From: Sphingomonas oleivorans
GTDB lineage: Bacteria; Pseudomonadota; Alphaproteobacteria; Sphingomonadales; Sphingomonadaceae
Direction of reading: 5' to 3'
DNA length: 64,000 bases
NCBI RefSeq assembly: GCF_003050615.1
Contig: NZ_NWBU01000010.1
Coordinates: forward strand, 157,165 to 221,164
The notes under the pieces are model-generated. The model saw nothing but the letters and a program-made list of their open reading frames with translations. It was not told the DNA's origin and ran no database searches. The position numbers and the translations under genes were made by a program. Of the stretch, positions 1-8,513 are shown in pieces (position 1 is the first letter of the stretch; every line of letters begins with the position of its first letter).

Positions 1-944
1 AAGCCCACGCCCACCACGCCGGCCGCGAACAGATAGGTCGCCGCATCCCCGGCCAGGGGCCGGAGCGCGACTGCCGCCTGTGCGGCCGTTTCTATCTCCG
101 TCTCGCCCGCCGGGTGCAGCGTCACGCCCGTGGCAAGAATGATGAAGTAGAGAATGATGTTCGAGAAGATCATGCCGATCAGCACGTCGCGGCTCATCCG
201 CTTCATTTCGCTACGGCTTGCGCCCTTGCGCTGCCATAGCTGGCGGCGGCCCATCGCGATCTCCTCCTCGACCTCCTGGTTCGACTGCCAGGTGTAAATA
301 TAGGCGGATAACGAGGTGCCGATGCACGCGACCACGATCGACAGAAACTCGGCATCGAACCGGACGCGCGGTATGAGCGTGTTGCGGATCACCTCGATCG
401 GATCGGGCCTGGCCATGATCGCTGCGATCACATAGGCGAAGAGAATGAGGGCGAGCCAGCGAAAGATGCTGCGGATGAGGCTATAGGATCCGAAATATTG
501 GATCACATAGATGATGGCTGCCGTGGCGATGACGATCAACGGGATCGGTGCCGGAATGAGCAGATTCAACGCTGCACCGATGCCGCCGAGATCGGCCGCA
601 GCCTCGATGATATTGCCGACGAAGGCGAGCATGACCATCGGAAGCAGCACCCATCGGGGGAACTGGTCCCGGATGCAGGCGAAAAGGCCCTTGCCATAGA
701 CCTGCCCGATCTTCGCCGAGAGATAGACCACCACACACATCATCGGCAGCAGGACGGGCGCGATCCAGAGGATGCCGAGGCCAAAGCGCGCGCCGGCGCT
801 GGCATAGGTGCCGATCGCCGAGGGATCGTCGTCCGCGGCTCCCGTTATGACGCCGGAGCCGACGATGCGGAGAATGCCGGCCCTGCCGCGCTCCGCCTCT
901 ATCTCATATTCGCTATCGAGCGGTTCGCGAAGCTGATCGATCAT
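1..944 (-). CDS. NRAMP-family divalent metal transporter (3' end cut by window edge)
   Basis: Inner-membrane metal ion transporter of the NRAMP fold; 314 residues are visible from the ATG at 944 and the rest lies beyond base 1. Residues 30-46 carry the TM1 unwound segment as DDDPSAIGTY, in place of the DPGN-type motif, followed by several hydrophobic helices. The expected TM6 metal-binding segment reads IGTSLSAYIYTWQSNQEVEEE and lacks the Met-Pro-His of classical Mn/Fe transporters. Family membership is clear. The substrate is uncertain: clades lacking this methionine include NRAMP-related magnesium transporters. No open reading frame track entry exists because the gene runs off the window. 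Confidence 0.85.
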   Translation of the reverse strand, partial: MIDQLREPLDSEYEIEAERGRAGILRIVGSGVITGAADDDPSAIGTYASAGARFGLGILWIAPVLLPMMCVVVYLSAKIGQVYGKGLFACIRDQFPRWVLLPMVMLAFVGNIIEAAADLGGIGAALNLLIPAPIPLIVIATAAIIYVIQYFGSYSLIRSIFRWLALILFAYVIAAIMARPDPIEVIRNTLIPRVRFDAEFLSIVVACIGTSLSAYIYTWQSNQEVEEEIAMGRRQLWQRKGASRSEMKRMSRDVLIGMIFSNIILYFIILATGVTLHPAGETEIETAAQAAVALRPLAGDAATYLFAAGVVGVG

Positions 945-1020
945 GAAGCCTCACGAGCGGCAGGAGGACGGTCAGGTCACAACTGCCATGAGCCGCGTTG
1001 GTTCAGCCGACCGCCAAGGG

Positions 1021-1575
1021 TCACAGCCGCGGCAACGTCACCCCGCGCTGGCCCATATATTTGCCCGCCCGGTCGGCATAGCTCGTCTCGCAGGGCTCGT
1101 TGCCCTGGAGGAAGAGGAACTGGCACGCGCCCTCATTCGCATAGATTTTGGCCGGAAGCGGCGTGGTGTTCGAAAATTCGAGCGTCACATGGCCTTCCCA
1201 GCCGGGCTCCAAGGGCGTCACATTCACGATGATGCCGCAGCGCGCATAGGTGGATTTGCCGAGGCAGATCACCAGCACGTCGTTGGGCACGCGGAAATAT
1301 TCGACCGTACGAGCGAGCGCGAAGCTGTTGGGCGGGATCACGCACACGTCGGTCCGCCGGTCGACGAAGCTGTTGGCCGCGAAATCCTTGGGATCGACCG
1401 TCGCCGAATCGACATTGGTGAAGATCTTGAACTCATCCGCCACGCGCGCGTCATAGCCGTAGGAGGAGAGGCCATAGCTGATGCAGCCTTCGCGCCGCTG
1501 GCTTTCGACGAAGGGCTCGATCATCCCGTCCTTGAGCGCACGCTCGCGGATCCAGCGGTCCGACATGATCGACAT
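1021..1575 (-). CDS. dcd: dCTP deaminase
   Basis: Cytosolic enzyme that deaminates dCTP to dUTP, the precursor for dTMP. The protein has 184 residues, the usual family length, and starts [13 protein letters not shown], matching the conserved family N-terminus. GKSTYARCG at about 106-114 and the segment LEFSN with catalytic Glu133 fit the trimeric dUTPase-like fold. An in-frame ATG nine bases inside (1566) is a less likely start. It lies 90 bp downstream of cdd on the same strand, with a small hairpin between, so the two pyrimidine deaminases may be co-transcribed. Confidence 0.95.
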   Translation of the reverse strand: MSIMSDRWIRERALKDGMIEPFVESQRREGCISYGLSSYGYDARVADEFKIFTNVDSATVDPKDFAANSFVDRRTDVCVIPPNSFALARTVEYFRVPNDVLVICLGKSTYARCGIIVNVTPLEPGWEGHVTLEFSNTTPLPAKIYANEGACQFLFLQGNEPCETSYADRAGKYMGQRGVTLPRL

Positions 1576-1596
1576 TCGTCTTTCTACTCCCCGTCA

Positions 1597-1615
1597 CCCC
1601 GAAGCCGCTTCGGGG
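1597..1615. terminator. Short perfect hairpin between cdd and dcd
   Basis: CCCCGAAG and CTTCGGGG pair perfectly around a 3-nt loop. No T-run follows on either strand, so it may attenuate or protect the transcript rather than terminate it. It resembles the inner part of the dispersed intergenic palindromes seen elsewhere in the window. Confidence 0.4.
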
Positions 1616-1665
1616 GCCAACATTGCGGCCCGCTGCCTAGCCGCTCCGGGGATGTATCATCAAGC

Positions 1666-2136
1666 TCAACCGCTTATCCCCAGATCGGCCGGGCCGAAGG
1701 CGAAGGGCAGCAGCTCCGAGACGAGATGCCGTTCCACCACCGTCCCGTCCGCCGATCCGCAATGGACGACGATGTCGCGCCCGCCCATCTGCGCCGCCTC
1801 GTTCAATATCTGGCGGCATCGGCCGCAGGGGCGCACGGGCGCGTCGCCCATGATGCCGTCGGGCCCGATCATGCCGCCTGTCACCCCGATCGCCACCACG
1901 TCGCGGAAGCGGCCGGCGGCATTGGCGGTGGCGAGCGCCACCGTCTCGGCGCAGAGCGACAGGCCGTAGCTGGCATTTTCGAAATTGGCGCCGGCGACGA
2001 TCGTCCCATCGGCGAGCAGCAGCGCCGCGCCCACGCCGAAGCGCGAATAGGGCGCGTGCGCGTTGCGGGCGGCCTCGCGCGCATGATCGATCAGCACGCG
2101 GCCTGCGACATCCTCCATGGAGACGGGCTCAGCCAC
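1666..2136 (-). CDS. cdd: Cytidine deaminase
   Basis: Deaminates cytidine and deoxycytidine in pyrimidine salvage. The 156-residue protein shows the zinc-site pattern Cys62-Ala-Glu64 (LCAETVA), with Glu64 as the proton shuttle, and the second pair in PCGRCRQI (Cys104, Cys107). Length and motifs match the homotetrameric Cdd class. Its start overlaps the stop of the upstream UPF0262 gene by eight bases, which suggests translational coupling. A second in-frame ATG at 2118 is possible. Confidence 0.93.
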   Translation of the reverse strand: MAEPVSMEDVAGRVLIDHAREAARNAHAPYSRFGVGAALLLADGTIVAGANFENASYGLSLCAETVALATANAAGRFRDVVAIGVTGGMIGPDGIMGDAPVRPCGRCRQILNEAAQMGGRDIVVHCGSADGTVVERHLVSELLPFAFGPADLGISG

Positions 2137-2611
2137 GGATATGCAGCACGCAGATGAGCGTGAAGAGCCGCCGCGCGGTATCGAAATCCACCTCTATCTT
2201 CCCTTCCAGTCGCTCGATCAGCAGTTCGGCCGCATTATTGTGGATACCGCGCCGGGCCATGTCGATCGTCTCGATCTGCTGCGCGCTCGCCTGGCGGATC
2301 GCCTGGAAATAGCTGTCGCAGATCGCGAAATAATCCTTGATCGCCCGGCGGAAGCTGGCGAGGCCGAGGATGATCGTCTCCAGGAGCTGGTCGTCCTCGG
2401 TCGCGATGTCGATCGCCAGCCGCCCTTCCTCGACGCGCAGCTTAACCTTGTAGGGCCCGTCATAGCCCCCCGCATAGGCGCGCCGGGGTGCGAAATAATT
2501 GCCTTCCAGCAGGTCGAATATAGCGATGCGCCGCTCCTGCTCCACATCGGCATTGCGCCAGATGATGGTCCGCTCGTCGAGCTCGACGGCTATGATGCGC
2601 GGATCGGCCAT
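2129..2611 (-). CDS. UPF0262 family protein
   Basis: Conserved alphaproteobacterial protein of unknown function, 160 residues when started at the ATG at 2611 (MADPRIIAVELDERTI), which is the family's usual N-terminus. The frame stays open to an ATG at 2710, but that would add 33 Arg- and Pro-rich residues not expected in the family. The sequence is mostly helical and charged with no membrane segment or signal peptide, so it is probably cytosolic. It is divergent from dnaB and overlaps cdd downstream. Confidence 0.85.
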   Translation of the reverse strand: MADPRIIAVELDERTIIWRNADVEQERRIAIFDLLEGNYFAPRRAYAGGYDGPYKVKLRVEEGRLAIDIATEDDQLLETIILGLASFRRAIKDYFAICDSYFQAIRQASAQQIETIDMARRGIHNNAAELLIERLEGKIEVDFDTARRLFTLICVLHIRG

Positions 2612-2781
2612 ATCGCCTGGGTCGTTATCCGAGCCGGGGCGATAAGCAAAGGCCGGAAGCGGGAAAGGGCGCCGGGAAGGGGGCGTTGCCAACAGTCGCT
2701 CCCGGAACAATCCACAGCTTGATCCACGGCCGGGCGACGAGCGGATTTGAGGATCGGGCCGCGAAGGTCCATCATGGCGCC

Positions 2782-4287
2782 ATGGCCGAACTCGTACGAA
2801 TCACGCCGCCCTCGCCCGGTGAACCGCCCGCCCTGCCGCACAATGTGGAGGCCGAAGCAGCCCTTCTCGGCGCGCTGATGATCGACAATCGCATCGCCGA
2901 GGATGTGCAGGTGAAGCTCAGGCCCGAGCATTTTCACCAGCCGCTCCATGGCCGCATCTATGAGGCGATATTGAAGGCGATCGATCGCAACATGATCGCC
3001 AATCCGGTGACGCTCCGGCCGATGTTCGAGGCGGATGCGGAAATGAAGGAGCTGGGCGGCCCCGCCTATCTCGCCAAGCTCACCGGATCGGGCGCGGCGC
3101 TGATCGGCGCGCGCGATTTCGCGACGCAAATCTATGATCTGGCGCTTCTCCGCGAGCTGATCGCGGTCGGCCGGACGATGGTCGAGAAAGCGAGCGACAC
3201 CAGCGACTCGGTCGATCCCAAGACGCAGATCGAGGAGGCGGAGGTCGCCCTCTATCGCGTCGCCGAGGAAGGGGGTGAGCAGGGCAGCGTCAAGAGCTTC
3301 GCCCAGGCCGCCTCGCTCGCGGTCAAGTCGGTCGAGCGCGCGCTCAACAGCGGCGGCGGCGTCTCGGGCATCACCACGGGCCTCGAAGGACTCAACAAGC
3401 GGATGGGCGGCCTCCACCGCTCCGACCTCATCATCCTCGCCGGCCGTCCCGGCATGGGCAAGACCTCGCTTGCCACCAATATCGGCTTCAACGCAGCCAA
3501 GCGGCTCGTGCGCGATCGCGAGGACGGGATAGAAGAGGGCAAGTCGCTCGGCGCGGGCGTGGCCTTTTTCAGCCTCGAAATGTCCGCCGATCAGCTCGCC
3601 ACGCGTATCCTTGCCGAGCAATCGGGCATCAGCTCCGAAAAGCTCCGCATGGGCAAGATCAACCAGCAGGATTTCCGCAATCTCGCCCGCGCGTCTGCCG
3701 AGCTTGAGACGCTGCCTTTCTATATCGACGACACGCCGGGGCTCACCGTCGCCGCGCTGCGCACCCGCGCGCGGCGCTTGAAGCGGCAGCGCGGCATCGA
3801 CCTCATCATCGTCGATTATCTCCAGCTCCTGTCCGGCTCGGGCAAGGCGGCGGGCGAAAATCGCGTGCAGGAAATTTCGGAGATCAGCCGTGGCCTCAAG
3901 ACGCTCGCCAAGGAGCTGCACGTCCCCGTGATCGCGCTCTCCCAGCTCAGCCGTGCGGTCGAGCAGCGCGAGGACAAGCGGCCCGTCCTGTCGGACCTTC
4001 GCGAATCCGGCTCGATCGAGCAGGACGCGGATATCGTGATGTTCGTCTATCGCGAGGATTATTATCACTCGTTCAAGGAGCCGCCCAAGCCCACCGACTC
4101 CAACTCGATCGAGGCGGAGAAATATGCCGAGTGGATGCGCAAGGACATGGAGATTCAGGGCCGGGCGCTCGCCATCATCGCCAAGCAGCGCCACGGCGCC
4201 ACGGGCAATGTGCCGCTCCATTTCGACAAGGAAACGACCAAGTTCAGCGACCTGGCCGACGACGGCTGGGCGCGCGATCTGGATTAA
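2782..4287 (+). CDS. dnaB: Replicative DNA helicase DnaB
   Basis: Hexameric 5'-3' helicase that opens the replication fork and recruits primase. With the ATG at 2782 (MAELVRITPP) it is 501 residues. The N-terminal domain begins PHNVEAEAALLGALM, typical of the family. Walker A is GRPGMGKTS at about 221-229, the Walker B segment is LIIVDYLQLL, and the C-terminal DnaB segments (LSQLSRAVEQR, SDLRESGSIEQDADI) are intact. The frame extends upstream to 2686, but that extension is not family-like. It stands alone on its strand, divergent from UPF0262 and convergent with cysH. Confidence 0.96.
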   Translation: MAELVRITPPSPGEPPALPHNVEAEAALLGALMIDNRIAEDVQVKLRPEHFHQPLHGRIYEAILKAIDRNMIANPVTLRPMFEADAEMKELGGPAYLAKLTGSGAALIGARDFATQIYDLALLRELIAVGRTMVEKASDTSDSVDPKTQIEEAEVALYRVAEEGGEQGSVKSFAQAASLAVKSVERALNSGGGVSGITTGLEGLNKRMGGLHRSDLIILAGRPGMGKTSLATNIGFNAAKRLVRDREDGIEEGKSLGAGVAFFSLEMSADQLATRILAEQSGISSEKLRMGKINQQDFRNLARASAELETLPFYIDDTPGLTVAALRTRARRLKRQRGIDLIIVDYLQLLSGSGKAAGENRVQEISEISRGLKTLAKELHVPVIALSQLSRAVEQREDKRPVLSDLRESGSIEQDADIVMFVYREDYYHSFKEPPKPTDSNSIEAEKYAEWMRKDMEIQGRALAIIAKQRHGATGNVPLHFDKETTKFSDLADDGWARDLD

Positions 4288-4306
4288 AGCTGACCGCCGC
4301 TATTCT

Positions 4307-4339
4307 CCCGTCGCCCCTGCGGAGGCAAAGGGCGACGGG
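4307..4339. repeat. CCGTCGC-type intergenic palindrome downstream of dnaB
   Basis: CCCGTCGCCC (4307-4316) pairs with GGGCGACGGG (4330-4339) around a 13-base loop. It is one copy of a palindrome family that recurs in intergenic gaps of this window (for example 8478-8511, 12405-12435, 53865-53958, 57318-57339). It may act as a terminator for dnaB. Confidence 0.7.
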
Positions 4340-4370
4340 CCCAGAAGGGTTGACTGAAACACCGCTCAGG

Positions 4371-4434
4371 CTGAGCTTGTCAAAGCCTGTATCGAGCCTG
4401 TCGGGTGAGTCTCGGCACCCTTCGACAAGCTCAG
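4371..4434. repeat. Inverted repeat of the CTTCGACAAGCTCAGGGTGA type
   Basis: CTGAGCTTGTC at 4371-4381 is the exact reverse complement of GACAAGCTCAG at 4424-4434. The right arm lies in a longer CACCCTTCGACAAGCTCAGG sequence that I recognise as a common intergenic repeat of sphingomonads. It lies between the convergent dnaB and cysH genes. Confidence 0.6.
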
Positions 4435-4481
4435 GGTGAGCGCGGTCCGGTGGAGAACGCTCCGGGCGAAACTCCACCCCC

Positions 4482-5243
4482 TCAGAAAGCCGGCTCATCC
4501 CCTGGGCCGGGAATGACGGAATGGATGCCGCATTCCACCTTGTCCCAGCCGCGCCAGCGGCCGGCGCGCGGATCCTCGCCCGGCTTCACCACGCTGGTGC
4601 AGGGCGCGCAGCCGATCGAGAGATAGCCGCGCGCCTCCAGCGGATGGCGCGGCAGCTCATGTTCCGCGAAATAGGCGTCGAGATCGGCCTTGCTCCAGTC
4701 CGCGAGCGGATTGATCTTGAGCCGGCCGTCCTCGATCTCGAAGCGGGGCAGCGCCTTGCGCGTGCCCGACTGGAAGCCCTTGCGCCCCGAAATCCAGGCG
4801 TCGAAGCCCGAAAGCGCGCGCGCCAGCGGCTCCACCTTGCGGATTTCGCAGCATCCGTCGGGATCATAGGACCAGCGCAGGCCGGTCTGGTCCTTCGCCG
4901 CCAGCACGCGCGGATCGGGACGATAGACGCGCAGGTCCAGCACGCCCAGCCGCTCGGCCAGCTCGTCGCGATAGGCCAGCGTCTCGCCGAACATCTTCTG
5001 CGTGTTGACGAAGATCACCGGCACCGCCTTGTCGATCGACGTCACCAGATGCAGCAGCACCGCGGATTCGGTGCCGAAGGAGGAGACGAGCGCCGTGTGC
5101 CCGCCAAGCTCGCCCGTCAGCAGCTCGCGCAGCATCTCCGACGCGCCCACGCCTGCGAAGCGCGCCTCGAGCGCGGCCGCATCCTCCGGCCCGAAGGCGG
5201 GGGCGGTATCGATGATGTCGAGCGCGCGGGCGGCTTCAGCCAT
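4482..5243 (-). CDS. cysH: Adenylylsulfate/phosphoadenylylsulfate reductase
   Basis: Reduces activated sulfate (APS or PAPS) to sulfite with thioredoxin or glutaredoxin. The 253-residue protein started at 5243 (MAEAARALDIID) contains the two cysteine pairs of the iron-sulfur type: Cys131-Cys132 and Cys212-x2-Cys215. It also has the catalytic ECGIH motif with Cys238. These pairs bind [4Fe-4S] and point to APS as a likely substrate, as in plants and many bacteria. The upstream extension to 5300 is not supported. The start overlaps the DUF934 stop; it is the last gene of the sulfur operon. Confidence 0.93.
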   Translation of the reverse strand: MAEAARALDIIDTAPAFGPEDAAALEARFAGVGASEMLRELLTGELGGHTALVSSFGTESAVLLHLVTSIDKAVPVIFVNTQKMFGETLAYRDELAERLGVLDLRVYRPDPRVLAAKDQTGLRWSYDPDGCCEIRKVEPLARALSGFDAWISGRKGFQSGTRKALPRFEIEDGRLKINPLADWSKADLDAYFAEHELPRHPLEARGYLSIGCAPCTSVVKPGEDPRAGRWRGWDKVECGIHSVIPGPGDEPAF

Positions 5244-5661
5244 TGCGGATCCTCCAGACGGGTGGCCTGATGTCGACCGTCTTCTGATAGACATAGTCAT
5301 AGCGATAGAGCGCGCGCTCGACCGCTTCGAGGTCGAGCGTGGTTTCGGGCGCGAAGGAATCGAAGCCGCAGCGCCGCATGGGAACGATCTGGTCGAGCAG
5401 AACGTCGCCCGCCGCGCGCAGCTCGCCCGTATAGCCTGCCTCGCGCAGGATGCGCGCGGCCGAATAGCCGCGCCCGTCGCGGAATTTGGGGAAGGCCACC
5501 TCGATCAGCGACAGCCGGTCGAGATGCGGCAGCAGCGCGCGCGCATCCTCGTCCGGCTCCAGCCGCACGGCGGTGGCGTTGCTCTGGCCGAGAAAGGCGT
5601 CGAGCGTGACGGCGGGCTCCTCATGCGGCTCGTCGTCGCGGAACCGGATCGCGTCACCCAT
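5236..5661 (-). CDS. DUF934 family protein of the sulfur operon
   Basis: Small protein (141 residues from the ATG at 5661) of the DUF934 family, which is regularly found next to sulfite reductase and cysH in alpha- and betaproteobacteria but has no proven reaction. It has the family's FPKFRDGRGYS and GDVLLDQIVPMRRCGFDSF segments. There is no membrane segment. The gene overlaps both neighbours by eight bases, so its product is probably made in step with sulfite reductase and CysH. A role in assembly of, or electron delivery to, the reductase is inference only. Confidence 0.85.
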   Translation of the reverse strand: MGDAIRFRDDEPHEEPAVTLDAFLGQSNATAVRLEPDEDARALLPHLDRLSLIEVAFPKFRDGRGYSAARILREAGYTGELRAAGDVLLDQIVPMRRCGFDSFAPETTLDLEAVERALYRYDYVYQKTVDIRPPVWRIRNG

Positions 5662-7288
5662 AGATCGCCTCCTTGAAGGGCGCGAGGCCGACGCGCCGAT
5701 AGGTATCGAGGAAGCGTTCGCCCTCGGTGCGCAGTTCGCGATAGGTTTCCAGCGCCTTCTCCACGGCGTCGACCACGCCGTCCTCGGAAAATCCGGGGCC
5801 GATGATCTTGGCGATGCTGGTATCCTCGGCCCCCGATCCGCCGAAGGAGAGCTGGTAATTCTCCTCGCCTTTCCGGTCGACGCCCAAGATGCCGATATGG
5901 CCCGCATGATGATGCCCGCAGGCGTTGATGCAGCCGGAAATCTTGAGCTTCACCTCGCCCAGGTCGCGCTGCCGGTCGAGGCTGGCGAAGCGCTGGGCGA
6001 TCTTCTGCGCGACCGGGATCGAGCGCGCATTGGCGAGGCTGCAATAATCGAGCCCCGGGCAGGCGATGATATCGCTCACCAGATCGAGATTGGGGGTGGC
6101 GAGCCCCGCCGCGTCGAGCTTCTTCCAGATGGTGTGGAGATCGCGCTTGGCGACATGCGGCAGCACGATATTCTGCGCATGCGTCACGCGCAGCTCGTCG
6201 AAACTATATTGCTCGGCGAGGTCCGCCATCAGATCCATCTGCGCGGAGGATGCGTCGCCCGGAATGCCGCCGACCGGCTTCAGGCTGATCGTGACGATCG
6301 CATGGCCCGGCTGCTTGTGGGCATGGACATTCTGCTCCACCCAAGAGGCGAAATCGGGATCGCTGAGATCAATCTCGTCGGGCAGGCCCGTCTCATAGGC
6401 CGGCGGCGCGAAGAAGGCCGCGATCCGCTCGAACTCGCCCGCGGGCGGATCGAGGCCGAGCGTCTTCACATGGAGGAATTCTTCCTCCACCTGACGGCGA
6501 TATTCGTCCGCGCCCAACTCGTGGATCAATATCTTGATCCGTGCCTTGTACATATTATCGCGCCGGCCATAGCGATTATAGACGCGCAGGCAGGCTTCCA
6601 TATAGCTTAGGAAATCTTCTTTCGGCAGGAAGTCGCGGATCAGCGGCGCGATCATCGGCGTGCGGCCCATGCCGCCGCCCACGAACACGCGGAAGCCGAC
6701 TTCGCCCGCCTCGTTGCGCCGGATCTGCAGGCCGATATCGTGCAGCTTCACCGCCGCGCGATCCTCCTCCGACGCGATCACCGCAATTTTGAACTTGCGC
6801 GGCAGATAGGTGAATTCGGGGTGAAAGGTGCTCCACTGGCGCAGCAGCTCGGCCCAGGGGCGCGGGTCCGTCACCTCGTCGGCGGCGGCGCCGGCGAACT
6901 GGTCGGACGAGATGTTGCGGATGCAGTTGCCGCTCGTCTGGATGGCATGCATCTCGACGGTGGCAAGCTCGGCCAATATGTCGGCCGCATCCTCCAGCTT
7001 GATCCAGTTGTACTGGAGGTTCTGGCGCGTGGTGAAATGTCCATAGTCGCGGTCATATTTGCGCGCGATGTGCGCCAGCATCCGCATCTGCCGGCTGGAA
7101 AGCGTGCCATAAGGAATGGCGATGCGCAGCATATAGGCGTGGAGCTGGAGATAGAGGCCGTTCATCAGCCTCAGCGGCTTGAACTGATCCTCGCTCAGCT
7201 CGCCCGACAGGCGGCGCTCGGCCTGCTCGCGGAATTCCTCCACGCGCGCCTCGACGATCGACTGGTCATATTCGTCATATTTGTACAT
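5654..7288 (-). CDS. cysI: Sulfite reductase (siroheme, 4Fe-4S hemoprotein)
   Basis: Reduces sulfite to sulfide by six electrons. It is 544 residues long, typical of the nitrite/sulfite reductase hemoprotein. The siroheme-iron-sulfur cysteines are present as Cys410-x5-Cys416 (CPGLDYC) and Cys453-x3-Cys457 (CINAC), and the N-terminal repeat has HFTTRQNLQYNWI. No flavoprotein CysJ gene is adjacent, so ferredoxin or another donor is likely; nitrite reduction is a less likely alternative given the cysH context. The start shares one base with the stop of DUF2849. Confidence 0.92.
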   Translation of the reverse strand: MYKYDEYDQSIVEARVEEFREQAERRLSGELSEDQFKPLRLMNGLYLQLHAYMLRIAIPYGTLSSRQMRMLAHIARKYDRDYGHFTTRQNLQYNWIKLEDAADILAELATVEMHAIQTSGNCIRNISSDQFAGAAADEVTDPRPWAELLRQWSTFHPEFTYLPRKFKIAVIASEEDRAAVKLHDIGLQIRRNEAGEVGFRVFVGGGMGRTPMIAPLIRDFLPKEDFLSYMEACLRVYNRYGRRDNMYKARIKILIHELGADEYRRQVEEEFLHVKTLGLDPPAGEFERIAAFFAPPAYETGLPDEIDLSDPDFASWVEQNVHAHKQPGHAIVTISLKPVGGIPGDASSAQMDLMADLAEQYSFDELRVTHAQNIVLPHVAKRDLHTIWKKLDAAGLATPNLDLVSDIIACPGLDYCSLANARSIPVAQKIAQRFASLDRQRDLGEVKLKISGCINACGHHHAGHIGILGVDRKGEENYQLSFGGSGAEDTSIAKIIGPGFSEDGVVDAVEKALETYRELRTEGERFLDTYRRVGLAPFKEAIYG

Positions 7289-7614
7289 CAGAGCACCCGT
7301 TCCGCAGCGCCTTCATCCGCCGGCGCGATCGAAAGATCGGGGCGCACGGTCGGCCCATAAGCGCGGATGCGGTCCTTGATATGGGCGGGGCGGGGGCCGT
7401 CCGGCGTCGCCTTCGCCTCGATCACATAGGGCACGTTCACATGGCGTGCCGCTTCCTCGCGCGCGGCGACCGCCTCTGCTTCCGCGCCGGCATCGACCGC
7501 GTCGGCGATGTGGCGGGACCAGCCCCTGCCGGTCCACCATGTCACGTCACCCGTGGCCAGATCGTTCCCCGTCACGATCCTCACTGTCTCGAACTCCATG
7601 TCGCTTGCCCTCAT
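7288..7614 (-). CDS. DUF2849 domain protein of the sulfur operon
   Basis: A 108-residue protein of the DUF2849 family, whose members sit between the uroporphyrinogen methyltransferase and sulfite reductase genes in alphaproteobacteria. It has the family opening VTGNDLATGDVTWW. The ATG at 7614 overlaps the cobA stop as ATGA. An internal ATG at 7599 gives a shorter form closer to the usual family start. No catalytic residues or membrane segments are evident and the function is unknown. Confidence 0.8.
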   Translation of the reverse strand: MRASDMEFETVRIVTGNDLATGDVTWWTGRGWSRHIADAVDAGAEAEAVAAREEAARHVNVPYVIEAKATPDGPRPAHIKDRIRAYGPTVRPDLSIAPADEGAAERVL

Positions 7615-8399
7615 GCCAGCGCACTGGCCTGTGCGGCGAGCGTTGCCAAGCGATTATCGGCGTCCGAAAGCAGAACGACCTCGCCCACGACGATGATCGC
7701 CGGGCTCGTGACGCGCTCGCGGCGCACCATGTCGCCCAGATCGGCCAGCAGCGTGCGCATCGCCCGGCTGCCTTCCAGCGTGCCGCGTTCCAGCACCGCC
7801 ACCGGCATGTCCGGCGCCACGCCCTCGGCCACCAGCTTGTCCGCGATAAGCTGCGCACAGGCAACGCCCATATAGATTACGAGCGTGCGGCCATGGCCGG
7901 CAAGGCCCGCCCAGCTCTGCTCGCCGAGCCCCGCGCACTGCCCCGCGACGAAGCTCACCGCGCTCGACCATTCGCGATGCGTCAGCGGCAGCATCGCCTC
8001 CGCAGCGCAGCCGAGCGCCGCCGAAACGCCGGGGACGACATCGACCCGGAGGCCTGCCGCGCGCACCGCCTCCACCTCTTCGCCGCCGCGCCCGAAGACG
8101 AACGGATCGCCGCCTTTGAGCCGCACGACGATCGATCCTGCCTTCACATGGGCGATGATCAGCGCGTTGATCGCATCCTGCGGCAGCGTATGGTGGTCGC
8201 GCTGCTTGGCGACCGAGATGCGCTGCGCATGGGCCGGGGCATGATCCAGCACGCGCGGATCGACCAGCCCGTCATGCACCACCACGTCCGCGCTCTTGAG
8301 CGCCTCGACCGCGCGCAAGGTCAGCAGCCCGGGATCGCCCGGGCCGGCGCCGACGAGAATCACGCGCCCGCGCGCATGGGGATCGAGCAATGTGGCCAT
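7611..8399 (-). CDS. cobA: Uroporphyrinogen-III C-methyltransferase
   Basis: SAM-dependent enzyme that makes precorrin-2, the first step from uroporphyrinogen III to siroheme. The 262-residue protein has the tetrapyrrole methylase motifs VGAGPGDPGLLTL at about 14-26, VRLKGGDPFVFGRGGEE near 90-106 and VVPGVSAALG. It lacks the CysG dehydrogenase/chelatase half, so another protein must finish siroheme. It is the first gene of the operon that ends in cysH, and it supplies the cofactor for the sulfite reductase encoded two genes downstream. Confidence 0.92.
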   Translation of the reverse strand: MATLLDPHARGRVILVGAGPGDPGLLTLRAVEALKSADVVVHDGLVDPRVLDHAPAHAQRISVAKQRDHHTLPQDAINALIIAHVKAGSIVVRLKGGDPFVFGRGGEEVEAVRAAGLRVDVVPGVSAALGCAAEAMLPLTHREWSSAVSFVAGQCAGLGEQSWAGLAGHGRTLVIYMGVACAQLIADKLVAEGVAPDMPVAVLERGTLEGSRAMRTLLADLGDMVRRERVTSPAIIVVGEVVLLSDADNRLATLAAQASALA

Positions 8400-8450
8400 G
8401 CGCCCCAGATGGTCGCCCGCGTATCGCGGCGCAACCGAAGCTTGCTTTGC

Positions 8451-8475
8451 GACGGGTTAGGAGAACTTTCGTTCC
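8451..8475 (-). promoter_or_regulatory. Weak EcfG-like promoter match upstream of the sulfur operon
   Basis: On the minus strand GGAAC (8471-8475), a 16-base spacer and CGTC (8451-8454) lie about 50 bp before the cobA ATG. The -10 element differs from the EcfG consensus CGTT by one base. With one mismatch it could be a chance match. Confidence 0.25.
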
Positions 8476-8477
8476 CT

Positions 8478-8511
8478 CGTCGCCATTGCCCCTTCGGGGG
8501 CAGGGGCGACG
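8478..8511. repeat. CCGTCGC-type intergenic palindrome downstream of selO
   Basis: CGTCGCC (8478-8484) pairs with GGCGACG (8505-8511), with an inner GCCCC-TTCG-GGGGC stem (8488-8501) capped by a stable TTCG-type loop. It lies three bases after the selO stop and may terminate selO transcription before the sulfur operon. Confidence 0.6.
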
Positions 8512-8513
8512 GA

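Noticed and set aside
1576-1665. tRNA or small RNA gene between cdd and dcd
   Set aside because: Only one short hairpin; no cloverleaf, anticodon arm or CCA-compatible acceptor stem.
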